64,000 nt of DNA from Symbiodinium natans. Lineage: Eukaryota > Sar > Dinophyceae > Suessiales > Symbiodiniaceae. The position numbers and the translations under genes were made by a program. The notes beneath the pieces were generated by a model, which was not told the origin of the DNA, searched no databases, and worked only from the letters and a program-made list of their open reading frames with translations. Every line of letters begins with the position of its first letter. The first letter of the stretch is position 1. The stretch covers positions 144,501-208,500 of the forward strand of contig CAJNDS010002829.1 of the NCBI GenBank assembly GCA_905221605.1. The letters are read 5' to 3'. Positions 46,740 to 56,970 of the stretch are shown piece after piece.

Positions 46740-48530
46740 CTAGCAGCTAGCACTCACTAGCAAGTAGAAGGTCACCGCACCCCAGACCTCCTTAACTTAA
46801 ATGATGCAGCGAAAGCACTTTTGATGGATGCGCACCGATCGGGCAGTAGTCTGCCGCACCCGATCGTGCGGCCGGCTGGTGCACACTCTGCGCCCACTGG
46901 CAGGGAACCCGACGAAGTCCCACGGGAGAAAAAGGTGGGAACAAAAACCCTTAAGTGATGCAGTGCAAGCACTGCTGATGAATGCACACCGATCGGGAGC
47001 ACCCACCCCCGAAAACCGCCGGCTCACAAACGGAGGACGAACATGCCATCGAGAACCTCCGGCCGTGCGACGAGTGGCCGCATGACACCCACGGGCGCGA
47101 ATTGCGCGAAATGCTTGAAGGTCCGTGCACCTATCTTCCATAATTAATGCCCACGGGCCCGCGAAGGCCAAAGTCGCCGAAGTGGACAGCGACGTCGGGA
47201 GTGGGGCGACGGCAGTACAGACAGGCGTAGTCATGGCCAGCAACGGAGAATGCGCAAGACAGAAAGGCTCCAAGCAGAACGCCTCGGTTCAGCTCGTCTT
47301 AATCCGCGCACACGCAAGCTGCACAACAAATGTTAAAGATTGGGCACGAGCTTACATAAAAATGGGCCCTTCACACAGCAAAAAGTCCCGTCTGCCTCAG
47401 CACCATGACTTGCTTCTCATGGAGGGCCAGCAGCTCCTCTTCAAATTCAAAATTTGGAAGGCAACTGCCCACTGACGAATGCGCATGAGAAGGACTGCCT
47501 TTTTGTCATCTGCCTCCCACTGATCTTACAGCTCTGTTGCAGCTTTGCCGCCGCCCATCATGCCACTCATGCCCTTCAGAGTATTGCCTCAGTTCGTGAT
47601 AACGAGATCTGCCAATCCACAAGACTAACGCAGCCAAGGTGCCAAGCTGTTGGAAGTAGGATTGGGCTTCCTTTCCTAAGCTCGGAGAAATTCTAGCGGA
47701 ATAATTTCACAATAACTCGTGTAACTCGTGTCAAGTTGCCATTTAAGAGGCACGCCATTTGTAAGAACAAACCCCTCCGGTCAAGACTAGCGTGATTCGA
47801 GCCCCTTCAAAGACCCAAAGCCTCGTCAACTCAGTTTCGTCTTCTCCCGATCAAGGCGGCCTTGTCATCGATTGGCTATACAGATACAATGTATCCACAC
47901 ATTTCCACGCTTTGCCCTACACGATACCGGCTGAATCATGCTGAGAATCGCGTCACCTGCCCATCACCATTTTTGTCCATCTGCTTGAACATTTCCTCTG
48001 GCCCAATCCGGCAAACCATAGCAAACCGAGTTCTTCCCCCTTCCCTACCGCCCCACCCTCGCCTCCCCACCGAAAAAAAGCTTGAAAAAAGGTCTCCTTC
48101 GCCTTGGTGAGCGTGTCTCCATCAGCGCCCGGTGGCGATGAGACGCTGGAAATCTCCGTCTCCGTCAGGATCCCATCTCCGTCCTGCGAGCTTCTGCCAA
48201 GACCACAAGGCTTCAGAAGGCTTCAGTGCGCCAACCTGCCACTTACCGTGTTGAGAGGAGATAGCTCCAGGATCAGAACATGAAACCGCCGATTGAGTGG
48301 CTCGGAGTTACGCGACTGCCTACGCAAAAACAGGTTGCAAGCACTCTGGTCTGAACCGACATCCAGGTATCCCGTCCTTCAGCCTGTAGCCTGTACAACA
48401 TTATGAGAGTAGTTTATTTCCGGTACGTGGTTAATAAACACAAACTGCTTCTTAGCAGCATGGTCTGTCAACGTCAGGAGCAACAGGCTGAGAAGGTGCG
48501 ATCGTTCGACACATGAAACATGAACCGTCT
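46740..48530. other. Plus-strand fragments and a repeat, no gene claimed
   Basis: A duplicated segment lies at 46797..47000. Beyond it a plus frame reads EDEHAIENLRPCDEWPHDTH and REMLEGPCTYLP with a stop near 47141, and another at 47125..47475 reads KVAEVDSDVGSG. These plus-strand pieces are protein-like but unlinked; they could be a decayed retrogene or element. From 47480 to 48530 nothing is supported. Confidence 0.3.
46797..47000 (+). repeat. Partial duplication with offset of 154 bases
   Basis: TTAAATGATGCAGCGAAAGC at 46797 and TTAAGTGATGCAGTGCAAGC at 46951 begin two related copies of about 50 bases, both continuing to GCACCGATCGGG or CACACCGATCGGG. Translated on the plus strand they give LNDAAKALLMDAHRSG and LSDAVQALLMNAHRSG. 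The offset of 154 is not a multiple of three, so the two are in different frames. Confidence 0.8.
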
Positions 48531-49013
48531 CTAAAACTCCTTGTCCATCGCATTGACCATCAGATCTGCCATGGAGCTGCCTGCAGAGCAACTTTGCACG
48601 CGAATGAGGATCAGAAGAACAACAAAGACTTTGTGAGTGCTTCCCCATGTATGAATTTCTCTTCCAGAAAGAAAGCTAAGAACCGGCCACAGCAGCAAGT
48701 CATGCGCGACCTTGCCTAAACTGCTCGGATCCAGATTGTTCAGCGCCGAAGCAGCTGCTTTCGGATCATCTGCAACGAGGCGTGTGAAAGCTCTGGCATC
48801 CGCAGAGGGAGGGAGAGGGAGAGGGAGAGAGAAAGAGAGAGAGAGAGAGAGCGAGAGAGACTACTCTCCTTCCCACTCCGGGCACAGGCACTCTGAGGCC
48901 CAGGCCAGCTGCACCTTTGAATTTGTCTGCAAATGCTGCCAAATCGTCCAGGCCTGGCGTGTGGCCAAGATGGATGATGTCGCGTTTCAAATCACATCTG
49001 TTTCTGATGCATA
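48531..49013 (-). CDS. Two-exon 3' part of an unknown protein
   Basis: Exons 48915..49013 and 48531..48769 join in phase across a 145-base intron holding a GA-rich run. The first reads DLKRDIIHLGHTPGLDDLA and AFADKFK; the second DPKAAASALNNLDPSSLGKV, AHDLLLWPVLSFLSGREIH, a hydrophobic FVVLLILIRV, and ends SSMADLMVNAMDKEF with a stop at 48531. A single hydrophobic segment near the C-terminus may be a membrane helix. The 5' part (possibly including a frame at 49120..49200 with FRCWQCFKQCWQRQKQ) is unresolved. Confidence 0.6.
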
Positions 49014-49089
49014 CTGCAACGTGATACATTGTGCTGCAGCAGTGTTGTGGACCGATGCAAACAGCAAAAGCAAGTATCTGCATGTATAG

Positions 49090-50457
49090 CATGGTTAAAA
49101 CGAAATGCGATTTAGTCAAAGCGCCTCCTGCACCCTTTCCTGCTTTTGGCGCTGCCAGCACTGCTTGAAGCACTGCCAGCACCGGAAATCCTCCGAAGGA
49201 GTGATGCAATATGATGCAATGACCCAAGGACGGACGCGCATCAACCAGCAACAGCACCAAAAACAGTACGACTTACCACCGGCACCACCCATGCCAACAA
49301 AGCCACAATCACAAGCCCGGTACCAACAGGAGCCGTAAAGCCTGGTTAGCCCTAATTAACGTTGCAAAACCCGTCTTAAGCCCTAGTTAGTGCTTCGAAA
49401 AACCTGAGTTTGGCCTCTTTAAAACTCCGTTCGGGCTTCGAAAAACACTTGAAATCTGAGCTAAGGCTTGTGAAACCCTAGTACAACTGTTTGATCACAG
49501 CTATATGAAAGCCTAAAAAAAAATAGGAGCCTGCCTTGAATCGCTGAGTGGGGGCTGAATCAACGTTTAAAAAAAAACTGTAGAACATGCGGGCCCTAAA
49601 AAAGGCTAAACATAAGCCTCAAGGCTTACTAAAGGCTTCTGAGCTTCTGGGGAGCCTCGATGATGTGGGCAAAGCAGTCTTGTGTCAAAGGAGGTTTGAG
49701 ACAAAGCAGGTTGAAGAAAATGGAAGCCATGCTCGGCACACCACATTCTTTGGTTGGGGGCTGGCTTAGTAGCCACAGGCATTGTGGAGATCATCTGCGG
49801 TTGCACAGGGATACTCGATGGCGTTGGGGGGTATCCGGATTTTTGTGTGTTCTCTGGCAGTGGGCACTCCAGCGATGCTCTTCTGCATTCTGGCCTGCTT
49901 TTTGAGACGGTACAGTTCGGCACAGTTGCCCGCCTGAAGCCTCTCTGGCCTGCTCGTTCTTGATGGCTGTTCTGCGCTGCTGTCTGAATTCTGTGCTGCC
50001 TGCTGTGAGCCTGCGGGCTGGAGGCCATATTGCCAAAAATCCGGGATTCGAGTCCTATGCTGCACTCTTTTGCTAGAGACAAGCTAACACACAAACAAAC
50101 CACGGCCCTCTCCTTTCTCTCTTGCACAACCACAAACAAAACCCAAGCTGGGGACGGTGAGCCTCGTGCTAAAGCCCACATTGGAAAAGCTCGATTTGAC
50201 GCACCTTGCAGGCATCACATCTGAGAAGCGCAAAGGGCTATGGAACCCTGCGCTGGCCTGCACAACTGATGCGGATCCAGAAGGAACTTGAATAACGTCT
50301 CTAAGGCACGAGATCTAGATGAAAGATGTGCCGACTGAATGAAGCCCTTCCTCTCTGTCATGATCTGAGTTTGGTCAGCTGCACGATGTCACCCACAAAA
50401 CTTCTCGAGCCACAAGTTGCACACAGACAGCGAACGTGAGCACATGCTCGCAGGAGA
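49090..50457. other. Repeat-like DNA and unplaced frames
   Basis: From 49340 to 49650 the sequence is made of degenerate pieces such as AAGCCTAAA, GCTTCGAAAAAC and CCCTAGTTAG, with A runs. From 49606 to 50181 a minus frame of 191 codons is open, with competing frames; it includes a 20-base segment also present at 57219..57238. No splice structure could be fixed. Confidence 0.35.
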
Positions 50458-50872
50458 TCAAACACAGTATTCGGTGCAGGGATGTGTAGGGAAGTGCACC
50501 CGTAGCCACCATTCCTCAATACGCTCATCACGAGGAGATTGACCACGGCTGCTGCTCCGACTGGCAACGCCACGACCTTGGCACACATCGGCAAATTCAC
50601 CCCCCGCTGAACCCCGCAGAACTCCGAACAAACCGGCTATTCCTAGTTTCCGTGCAAGGGCTCACAAGGTCCATCCCTCTGAAACCCTTCACTCCATGAC
50701 TTGCCCAGACTCCCCACACTCTCTAGAGGCACCGCACAAGCACTGCAAAGCCCTGCACAAGTATTCAAGGCGAGCGACGGCTCTCTGCCCGCACAGACAC
50801 TGAACTGCTGCTCCTTTGTCCACAAGGCTTGCGCATACTTCGTTATTGACAGATCCGTTGGACATGTGGATC
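50458..50872 (-). CDS. Two-exon 3' part of an unknown protein
   Basis: Exons 50666..50872 and 50458..50606 join in phase (strong donor CCTT|GTGAGC, 59-base intron) and give about 117 residues to a stop at 50458. Segments: TDLSITKYAQALWTKEQQFS, LNTCAGLCSACAVPLESVG, a Ser/Arg stretch (ASRSSSRGQSPRDERIEEWW) and LRVHFPTHPCTEYCV. A rival frame in the second exon, open to 50358 with a hydrophobic stretch, does not fit the phase. A frame at 50922..51179 may be an earlier exon. Function unknown. Confidence 0.6.
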
Positions 50873-51179
50873 CTAGAAGGCAAGTGGAAGGGTAGCTAGA
50901 GTCGGATTGTGTAGAGCTGCACTACGCAGATTGAAGGCATTGCATGCGACGGGGAAGGGGGGGCGGGTGGCAAGTTGCCGGTTGAGCTCTGTAAGGGACA
51001 ATGCAGACGCCGAGGATTGATATCAGCACGCTAGGACTATTGTAGAAGTGGGCTGGGCTAAACTGGATCATGGCACGAGATATGCAAAATACCCTGCATC
51101 GATTGCATTGAGTTTGAAACACGCGCTTAGTAGCGTAACTCTGCATTTGCAGAATCTGGGATGCACTATACACGTTCAA

Positions 51180-52864
51180 CTAGGCTTCCTCTTCAAAGGG
51201 GTGCTGAGGAGTGCTTGTTGCTAAAACAGTGCCGGCACAGGCTTCACAAGGGCCTTGATTCTTCTGCATGCGGTCCCCACTGCGCAGCCGAGGTGAAGGC
51301 CCATTCACGCCGCTGATGCTGCTGACACTGTTCCGCGACCGTGACCCGGCACGAACAGCTTCGTAGCTGGTCTTACTCCTCCATCGGGGACAGATCGCAC
51401 GCAAATGAAAATACATAGCGTCTCAATTTGCAGGCCTGCTCGTGTTTGGCCAGAAAGTGCATTCCTGCATTTCCTGGCAGCAAACCCACCAAATCTTTGC
51501 AATGCCTGGATTGGGTACGTCTGGATGTCGATACATTGGGAATCTGGCGCCGAGTTCAGGATACCAGAGAGAGGTTTCTACAGGCTCGTCAGGCAACGCA
51601 ATGTCGCTTACAACAGATTCGTAAACCGCACCCCAGACTTTGTTATCGGCATAGTTGTGGAACTAACGGTTCGGCGCATGAACTTCACTGGCCCGTTCAA
51701 AGACCCAACAACATAGCCTCAAGGTCGGTCACTTGAAGGAGTTGTCCTTCCTCGCCGGCTTTGCCCGGCAATTAACGCTTGTTTCATCGGGAACCCACTC
51801 TCTCCAGAGACTGAAACCCCGCAGCATCATGCCGTTGAGATGTCCTTTCAACGCGTTCTAGGATGGTGAACTAACAGCTCAAACCAGAACATACCAGAAT
51901 ACCACCGGCCTGCTTTTCCCGAGCAAGTTGCCTGCAAAGCAAACCACTGCCACACAGAAGTCAAGAGCACGCCTAGCACTTTTAGCTGAAGCAGACCTGT
52001 ACCCGGAACAGTATGCAAATCGTTGTCATAGAGCATCTGGAAACGACACCGAGACTTGGTGCAATCGAGGTGCTCTACTTGGAACTCATGTTGCCGAGAG
52101 CGCCTCCAGGCAATGTTCACCCTCCTAAAGATCCGAGCATGGTGTCCGTGAATCCTGTGATACACAGCAAGGTGTCTGTCGCACCGCTTCCTGCCTCTTC
52201 TGCAGGAGTTCCAGCTCCCTCTCTAAGTGGCTTCGCAAGTCCTGAAGGCAAGCCACCGAACTCAAGCCCTTCAGTGCGAAAACACTGGTCGTCCTGAGGG
52301 CCCTTGTAGCTGGCCTGCAGGCGACATGCCCGAAGCAGTTTAATTCGGCATCCGATTATGGTGGTCTCGGGGAAAGGCAATGTCATTACGCAAGAACTTC
52401 TGCCCCCTCCCCTGGCTCATCTCTTTGGTCACGGTGTCTATGGAGCTCCTACAGTACCGGTGACCGCCATCAACAAGCAGAGACGGTCAGATTATGGAGT
52501 TTAAGAGGATAACCGCATGACACTGTACAATGCCGCTATGGCGTGGAGTAGGGTGTGCGTGGGGTGGCTTAGGACTGAAGTATTTCGTCCAATAATGTCC
52601 AATACCAGCCTGGCTAGCATACATGCAGTTGCCATAATCGGGAACCATACGACTGCAACACAAACATCACCAATGACAATCCGTGGCATGGTCATGCCTG
52701 CCAGCGCTCGCGCTCCAGCCTTGATTGCTTTCATGTGCTTTCATGTGGCTGTGCAACGACCCTTCATGATCTGCAGACTGTGCAGCACGAGTAGGGTCGG
52801 AAGCACGCTTACTCGTAACGGTCTTGCGTTGCTTGCCTGCGGTTCTCCTTGCTTCAGTCAACAT
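51180..52864 (-). CDS. Seven-exon gene, possibly complete, unknown function
   Basis: Exons 52678..52864, 52606..52652, 52185..52241, 52003..52084, 51885..51931, 51490..51662 and 51180..51378 total 792 bases, 264 codons from an ATG at 52864 to a stop at 51180. Order: basic polar N-terminus (KQRKTVTSKRASDPTRAA), short hydrophobic VWFPIMATACMLARL, coiled coil (LRSHLERELELLQKRQEA), FQVEHLDCTKSRCRFQMLY, RPVVFWYVL, then KVWGAVYESVVSDIALP, EPVETSLWYPELGARFP, HPDVPNPGIAKIW and a polar tail. The last five exons are the firmer part. The first intron would be only 25 bases, and the fifth exon's donor overlaps an alternative stop at 51879. A CAG acceptor six bases before the ATG would suit trans-splicing. 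Confidence 0.58.
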
Positions 52865-52989
52865 ACTTAGCTGAAATTTGGTCTCTCTTCAAACCGTCTG
52901 ATGTCTTGAGAGGGATTGCAAAACCGCGCTTGGTTGTGACTTTGCTTGGTGTTTTTTTCAATATGCAGGCTTCCCAGCATTTCCCAGCA

Positions 52990-53235
52990 TTTCCCAGCCA
53001 AAACCATCTCTCCGTTTAGGGATGCCTCAGGGCTTGCCACGCATTTCTGCAAGTCTAACGTTTTGCCACCCCGCTCTGCCAAACAGATGCTTTTAGGGCT
53101 CAGGCGTTGTCCCCAAACACCTCCGTTTTGGGGCTTAGGGCTTGCCACCCAACACCTCCTTTCAGTTTAGGGTTCAAGTTTTGCCACGCAACATGCTTTC
53201 TTGACTGGGTTTTGGGTTTGCCACATCTCTCTTTC
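52990..53235. repeat. TTTAGGG / GCTTGCCAC degenerate repeat
   Basis: Units of 30 to 70 bases pair TTAGGG or TTTAGGG with GCTTGCCAC, GTTTTGCCAC or GGTTTGCCAC, followed by CAACAC, CAACATG or CATCTC. At least four copies are visible. TTTAGGG is the plant-type telomere heptamer, reported also in dinoflagellates, but here it occurs singly, not as an array. Confidence 0.7.
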
Positions 53236-53298
53236 TAGCCAACATATATCCTGTTTGTAGTCCTTTAGGATCTTTAAGAGTTGCTCGACATGAGTCTT

Positions 53299-54706
53299 TC
53301 AGATTCCAATGGGCTCTTCCAGCCAATCTGTAGGTCGAAGGCCCCTCCAGCAGCCCATGGGCGAGGAGGAGCAGACACTCGAAGTGCGCACCATAACAAA
53401 GAAGAAGGAACACGACGAACAGAGAGAAAAAGAGATAAAACGAGAGTGGCAGCAAACTCCACAGCTCCCACCGAGCCGCTGCCAACGCATCTGCTCTTCC
53501 GCTTCGATCTGCTGCTGACGCCGCATCTGCTCGCCCAGGCGGTCCTCTGGCCAAGATCCCGCGAGACCCAAGAAACGTCCGAGATAGAACCCATCGAGCC
53601 TTAGGGCTTCGAGCGAACGTTTCGGGAGGCATATGGCGACGGCGAACTCCTGGAGTTTAGAACTTTTGGGATTTGGCTTATTTCTGCTCCCAGAGGCTTT
53701 TGGGATTTGGCTTATTTCTGCTCCCAGAGGCCTGGTGTCGTTCACGACGGGCCGCAGCATCCTCGTAGAGCTCCTCGTGCTTGGGCGGCGATCGTGGCCT
53801 GGAAAACAGGGCACCATGTTTAGGCCATTCTAGGGCGCTAGGCTCACTGGGCTCGGATGTTCACTGCGATCTCAATCTGCCTGGACGGGGATCTGGATGA
53901 ACTCACTCCGGGCAGGCTCATCATCTTGCCCTCGCATGGTGCTGAAGGGCTGAAAAGTGGGCTTGTGCTTGAAGACTTGCGACTTGGGACGGCCTGCAAG
54001 CCCTGTAAGCCAAATGGAGTGCTCCGAAAGCTCGCATCAGGACACATAACTTCCTGAGCGGGCACCAAAGGGATGAAGGGATCATTGCAGCGAAGCATCA
54101 ACATCACAAACACGTCTTGTACCTTCCGTGCGATCTGCCATCCCTCATTATCCCGCAAGACGTATATCACTTTGTGCACAAGAGATGGGCCGTCGCACGA
54201 ATGCTCATGCTCACCGAAGCACAAACTGAGGGACTGGCCTTGAAATTGTTGAAGTTGGTTTGAAGTGCTGCGCGGTCCCTGTGGCGGTCCGCCACTAGTG
54301 GGGGCGTAGCATCTGACATGGGGGTGCAAGGCAGGGTAGGTGCTGATGCAAGCATTGGGTTGTGCGGGGTAGCAGTGGAGCCAACTAGTGTGGACATGCT
54401 GCCAACTGCTGCTGGCAAGCTGGGCTCTGGGAATTTGATTGCAGGTGGATCTGTGGTGGACTCCTGTCCATCAAGCAGGGTGGCTGTGCTTGTTTCAACT
54501 GCAGGCCCTGAATCCCCATTCGGGGGATCCAGAGTCCTGGCAGTGTCGCTGGGGCTTCTTCTTGCCGACTGCTGCGCAAGAAGAGAGCTTTTTGCTGGGG
54601 CTTCGGAAGCTCTGGGTGGAGAATGTGTAGAGACTGGAGTAGGCCAGTCGGGTGGAAGCTGAGGAACAGCTGCAGCCATCAGCCTGTGTTCAGCAGCTAG
54701 TACCAA
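53299..54706 (-). CDS. Five-exon gene with long polar linker and coiled coil
   Basis: Exons 54235..54706 (5' end uncertain), 53848..54169, 53746..53798, 53472..53546 and 53299..53327 join in phase to a stop at 53299. The first is rich in Ser, Thr, Pro and Ala (ESTTDPPAIKFPEPSLP), the second holds YVLRDNEGWQIARKVQDVFV and LMLRCNDPFIPLVPAQEV, then come HEELYEDAAAR and GEQMRRQQQIEAEEQMRWQR, a coiled coil, and the tail WLEEPIGI. A TGA at 53844..53846 would end the second exon, but a GTGAGC donor just before it and a 49-base intron keep phase with the next exon. Structure suggests a scaffold-like protein; no family recognised. Confidence 0.62.
53663..53730. repeat. Perfect 34-base tandem duplication in an intron
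   Basis: The 34 bases at 53663..53696 are repeated exactly at 53697..53730. The pair lies within the 199-base intron between exons 53746..53798 and 53472..53546 of the coiled-coil gene. Confidence 0.97.
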
Positions 54707-54801
54707 AAGTATGTCTAGACTGTTTAGTTGAGTACTTTTTCAATCACTGTCACGCTCCTTGTCGATGCACTGTACAGATCAGACACACTGCAAGGCCCTG
54801 G

Positions 54802-55110
54802 TCATGAGCCTGCTGTTGTCCTCTTTGGGGTCTCGTTGGCTTGTGGACATCCACCGGAGTCAAATCTGCATGGTTCTGGTTTAAAGAGGATGCTGCAGGA
54901 AGCCCCAGGAAAAATTGCCCAATTGAATTCCGGGACTTGCCCCCAATTCTGGCAAAAATCACAGCAATGAGCGATCGTGGGGATGGTCTTGGAACGTCTA
55001 GGAGCATTGCTGTTTTGATTCAGGCTGCGAAGATCTGGCTTTGCAGTCACATCCGAAGACGCAGATTCGATTTGAGATGCTTTACAAATGTCTTCACTTT
55101 CTGCCATCAA
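54802..55110 (-). CDS. Possible exon with acidic N-terminal region
   Basis: A minus frame of 102 codons begins MAESEDICKASQIESASSDV and continues TAKPDLRSLNQNSNAPRRSK. It may carry the 5' part of the gene at 53299..54706 or a separate short gene. A plus frame of 133 codons covers the same bases and is nearly as protein-like, so the strand is chosen mainly by agreement with the neighbours. Confidence 0.33.
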   Translation of the reverse strand: MMAESEDICKASQIESASSDVTAKPDLRSLNQNSNAPRRSKTIPTIAHCCDFCQNWGQVPEFNWAIFPGASCSILFKPEPCRFDSGGCPQANETPKRTTAGS

Positions 55111-55955
55111 AATCGATCAATGTTAACAGTCGCCGAGACAAAGTGTTCCTGCCTCTTTCTTGCATTTGAGCCAGTGCTCCCTGACGCACACTTGCGCACT
55201 TCCATAGCACCCCGACTGCAAGTTTCAGCTGGAGCTGTTTGAAGACACATGGATTTAAGCCTCCGTGGCTGAGCCGAGGCTCCACTCTTATAATTGGGTT
55301 TAGCCATTTCCCAACCAACCATGCAATAAACAAAGGAACATCCAGGATGAGCAAAGTACAGCAAGTAGGGACGCACAAGAAATCAGAGTTTCGGTCAGCT
55401 TCGGTCCTGGTGAGAGGCACCGCGCTGTGAGGCGGAGGAAGAGGCCCGGCGGCGGAAGCTGTGGAAGCACTGCGAGAAGCAGGGCTGTCCTGCTGGCAAG
55501 CGCGCTGGGCCCCTTTCTCTCACTTTCGGCTTTTTCGACATTTCTGCATATTCTTACATATGGCTGCATATTGCTGCATCACTGCTCTGCCGGCTTTCAG
55601 GCCTGGCCTGCCCTGGATTGGCGGGAGCATCTTGGAACACAAAGACGATGGGAGAAAGGAGTTCATGCAGCCAGAATGAGAATCGCGATCGAAGCAACTC
55701 ATTGCTTTCCGCGTTGAGTATGGTTGTGCAGTATATAAGGCAAGCGTCTCAGCATTGTTTAATCATTTTGGGCATGTGGTGCTAGCTGAGTGGCCAGAGT
55801 CCACCTTGCCCTGGCGTAAGAGCAGGCTCGCCTGAGCAGCATCACAGCAGCGCTGGTCATGTGCCGGGGCAGGTGGGTGGGTGGGTTCAGTGACCCACAT
55901 AATACCGACCCACCCCCAGTGCACAGAGCAAATCTCTCAACAGCTAAGCAGTTCA
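55111..55955. other. No supported exon
   Basis: Frames on both strands are open for 60 to 110 codons (for example 55094..55420 minus and 55427..55717 plus), but neither is convincing and no splice chain was found. Confidence 0.3.
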
Positions 55956-56400
55956 TCAGGAACGCGCCTGCTCCAGTGTCTTGCCAAACTCACTCAAAAG
56001 GACAGCACTCCTGGTTGGGACACCCACTTGCCGATTACAGAAGACTACGGCCACCTGAAAGACATCATGCGGCAGATTGTGGCAGCCGAGGCGCTCCATC
56101 GCAGAGCCCTTCAGCTCTCTGCTCGGCAACTCCTGTCGCATCTGCAGAAATGTGCAAATTTCCCAAATTTCCCAAATTTCCCTGTCGAAATCTGCCGAAG
56201 GATGCGAGCTGGGTGCTGATACTCGAGTACTGCAGAGGCCGCGGCTGCCGTGGAAGCTGCAGACTGGGTTCGCGTTTTGGAGTCCTCCTCCTCTGACCTG
56301 AGGCAAGCGATCACGGAAGTCTGAATCTTCAAATGTCCACAGCTTTCGAACATCTTTTACGCAAGCTCTCGTACGATCTCGGCGCATCTCGGCGCCTCCA
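55956..56400 (-). CDS. Three terminal exons, unknown protein
   Basis: Exons 56298..about 56400 (RRDRTRACVKDVRKLWTFED, donor CAG|GTCAGA), 56055..56141 (RQELPSRELKGSAMERLG, donor CAG|GTGGCC) and 55956..55979 (TLEQARS then stop) join in phase 0. The 156-base intron between the first two has three copies of GGGAAATTT. The same frame happens to be open right through 55956..56660 (234 codons), so an unspliced reading is possible, and a third frame (SEEEDSKTRTQSAASTAA) runs through the first intron. Confidence 0.45.
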
Positions 56401-56970
56401 GGAGCTTTGAGGGGCGCCGGCCTCCTTGCAGTTTCAATGCTTCCACAGTGCTTCCACAGTGCTTCCAGAGTGATTCCAGAGTGATTCTGTTCTGCGCCGT
56501 GCCTTGCATCTGCTGGCTCCACCGCCACCTGCCTGTACAGGACCTGCCTGCACAGGACCTGCCAAGTCTGAGGAGTCATGTCAAATCGAGTGAACGGCAA
56601 AAGGTGCAGATGCCAAGGGAGACTCCGCTCGAAAGTAAACTCGTCTGCCGGCAAGCTCACTCCGGTTCGCCCGCCCCGGTTCGTCCGGTTTTGTACACAG
56701 CAAGATGCATTCCCAGTGTGTCACGATATGCCACAGCTGCATCTGAACAATCACAAGCGTGCTGCATGAAAGATGCGCAAGACTTGAGGTGCAAAGGGGG
56801 CCAACGAAACCTGCCCCACAGCAGAGTTCAAGAGTTCGTCCAGTCAGAACGTGTGGATGCTCGACGTGCGAAGCTGGCGGGAACTCAAGCAAGAGTGCAC
56901 GCAAGCAAGCATGGTCGAGAGATGCAAGTAACTCTGCAAGCAAGCACACATGCACGAATGCAAGCACGGG

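Noticed and set aside
50030-50065. GGGATTCGAGTCC, another B-box-like word
   Set aside because: No cloverleaf could be drawn around it. A tRNA-derived SINE is possible but unsupported.
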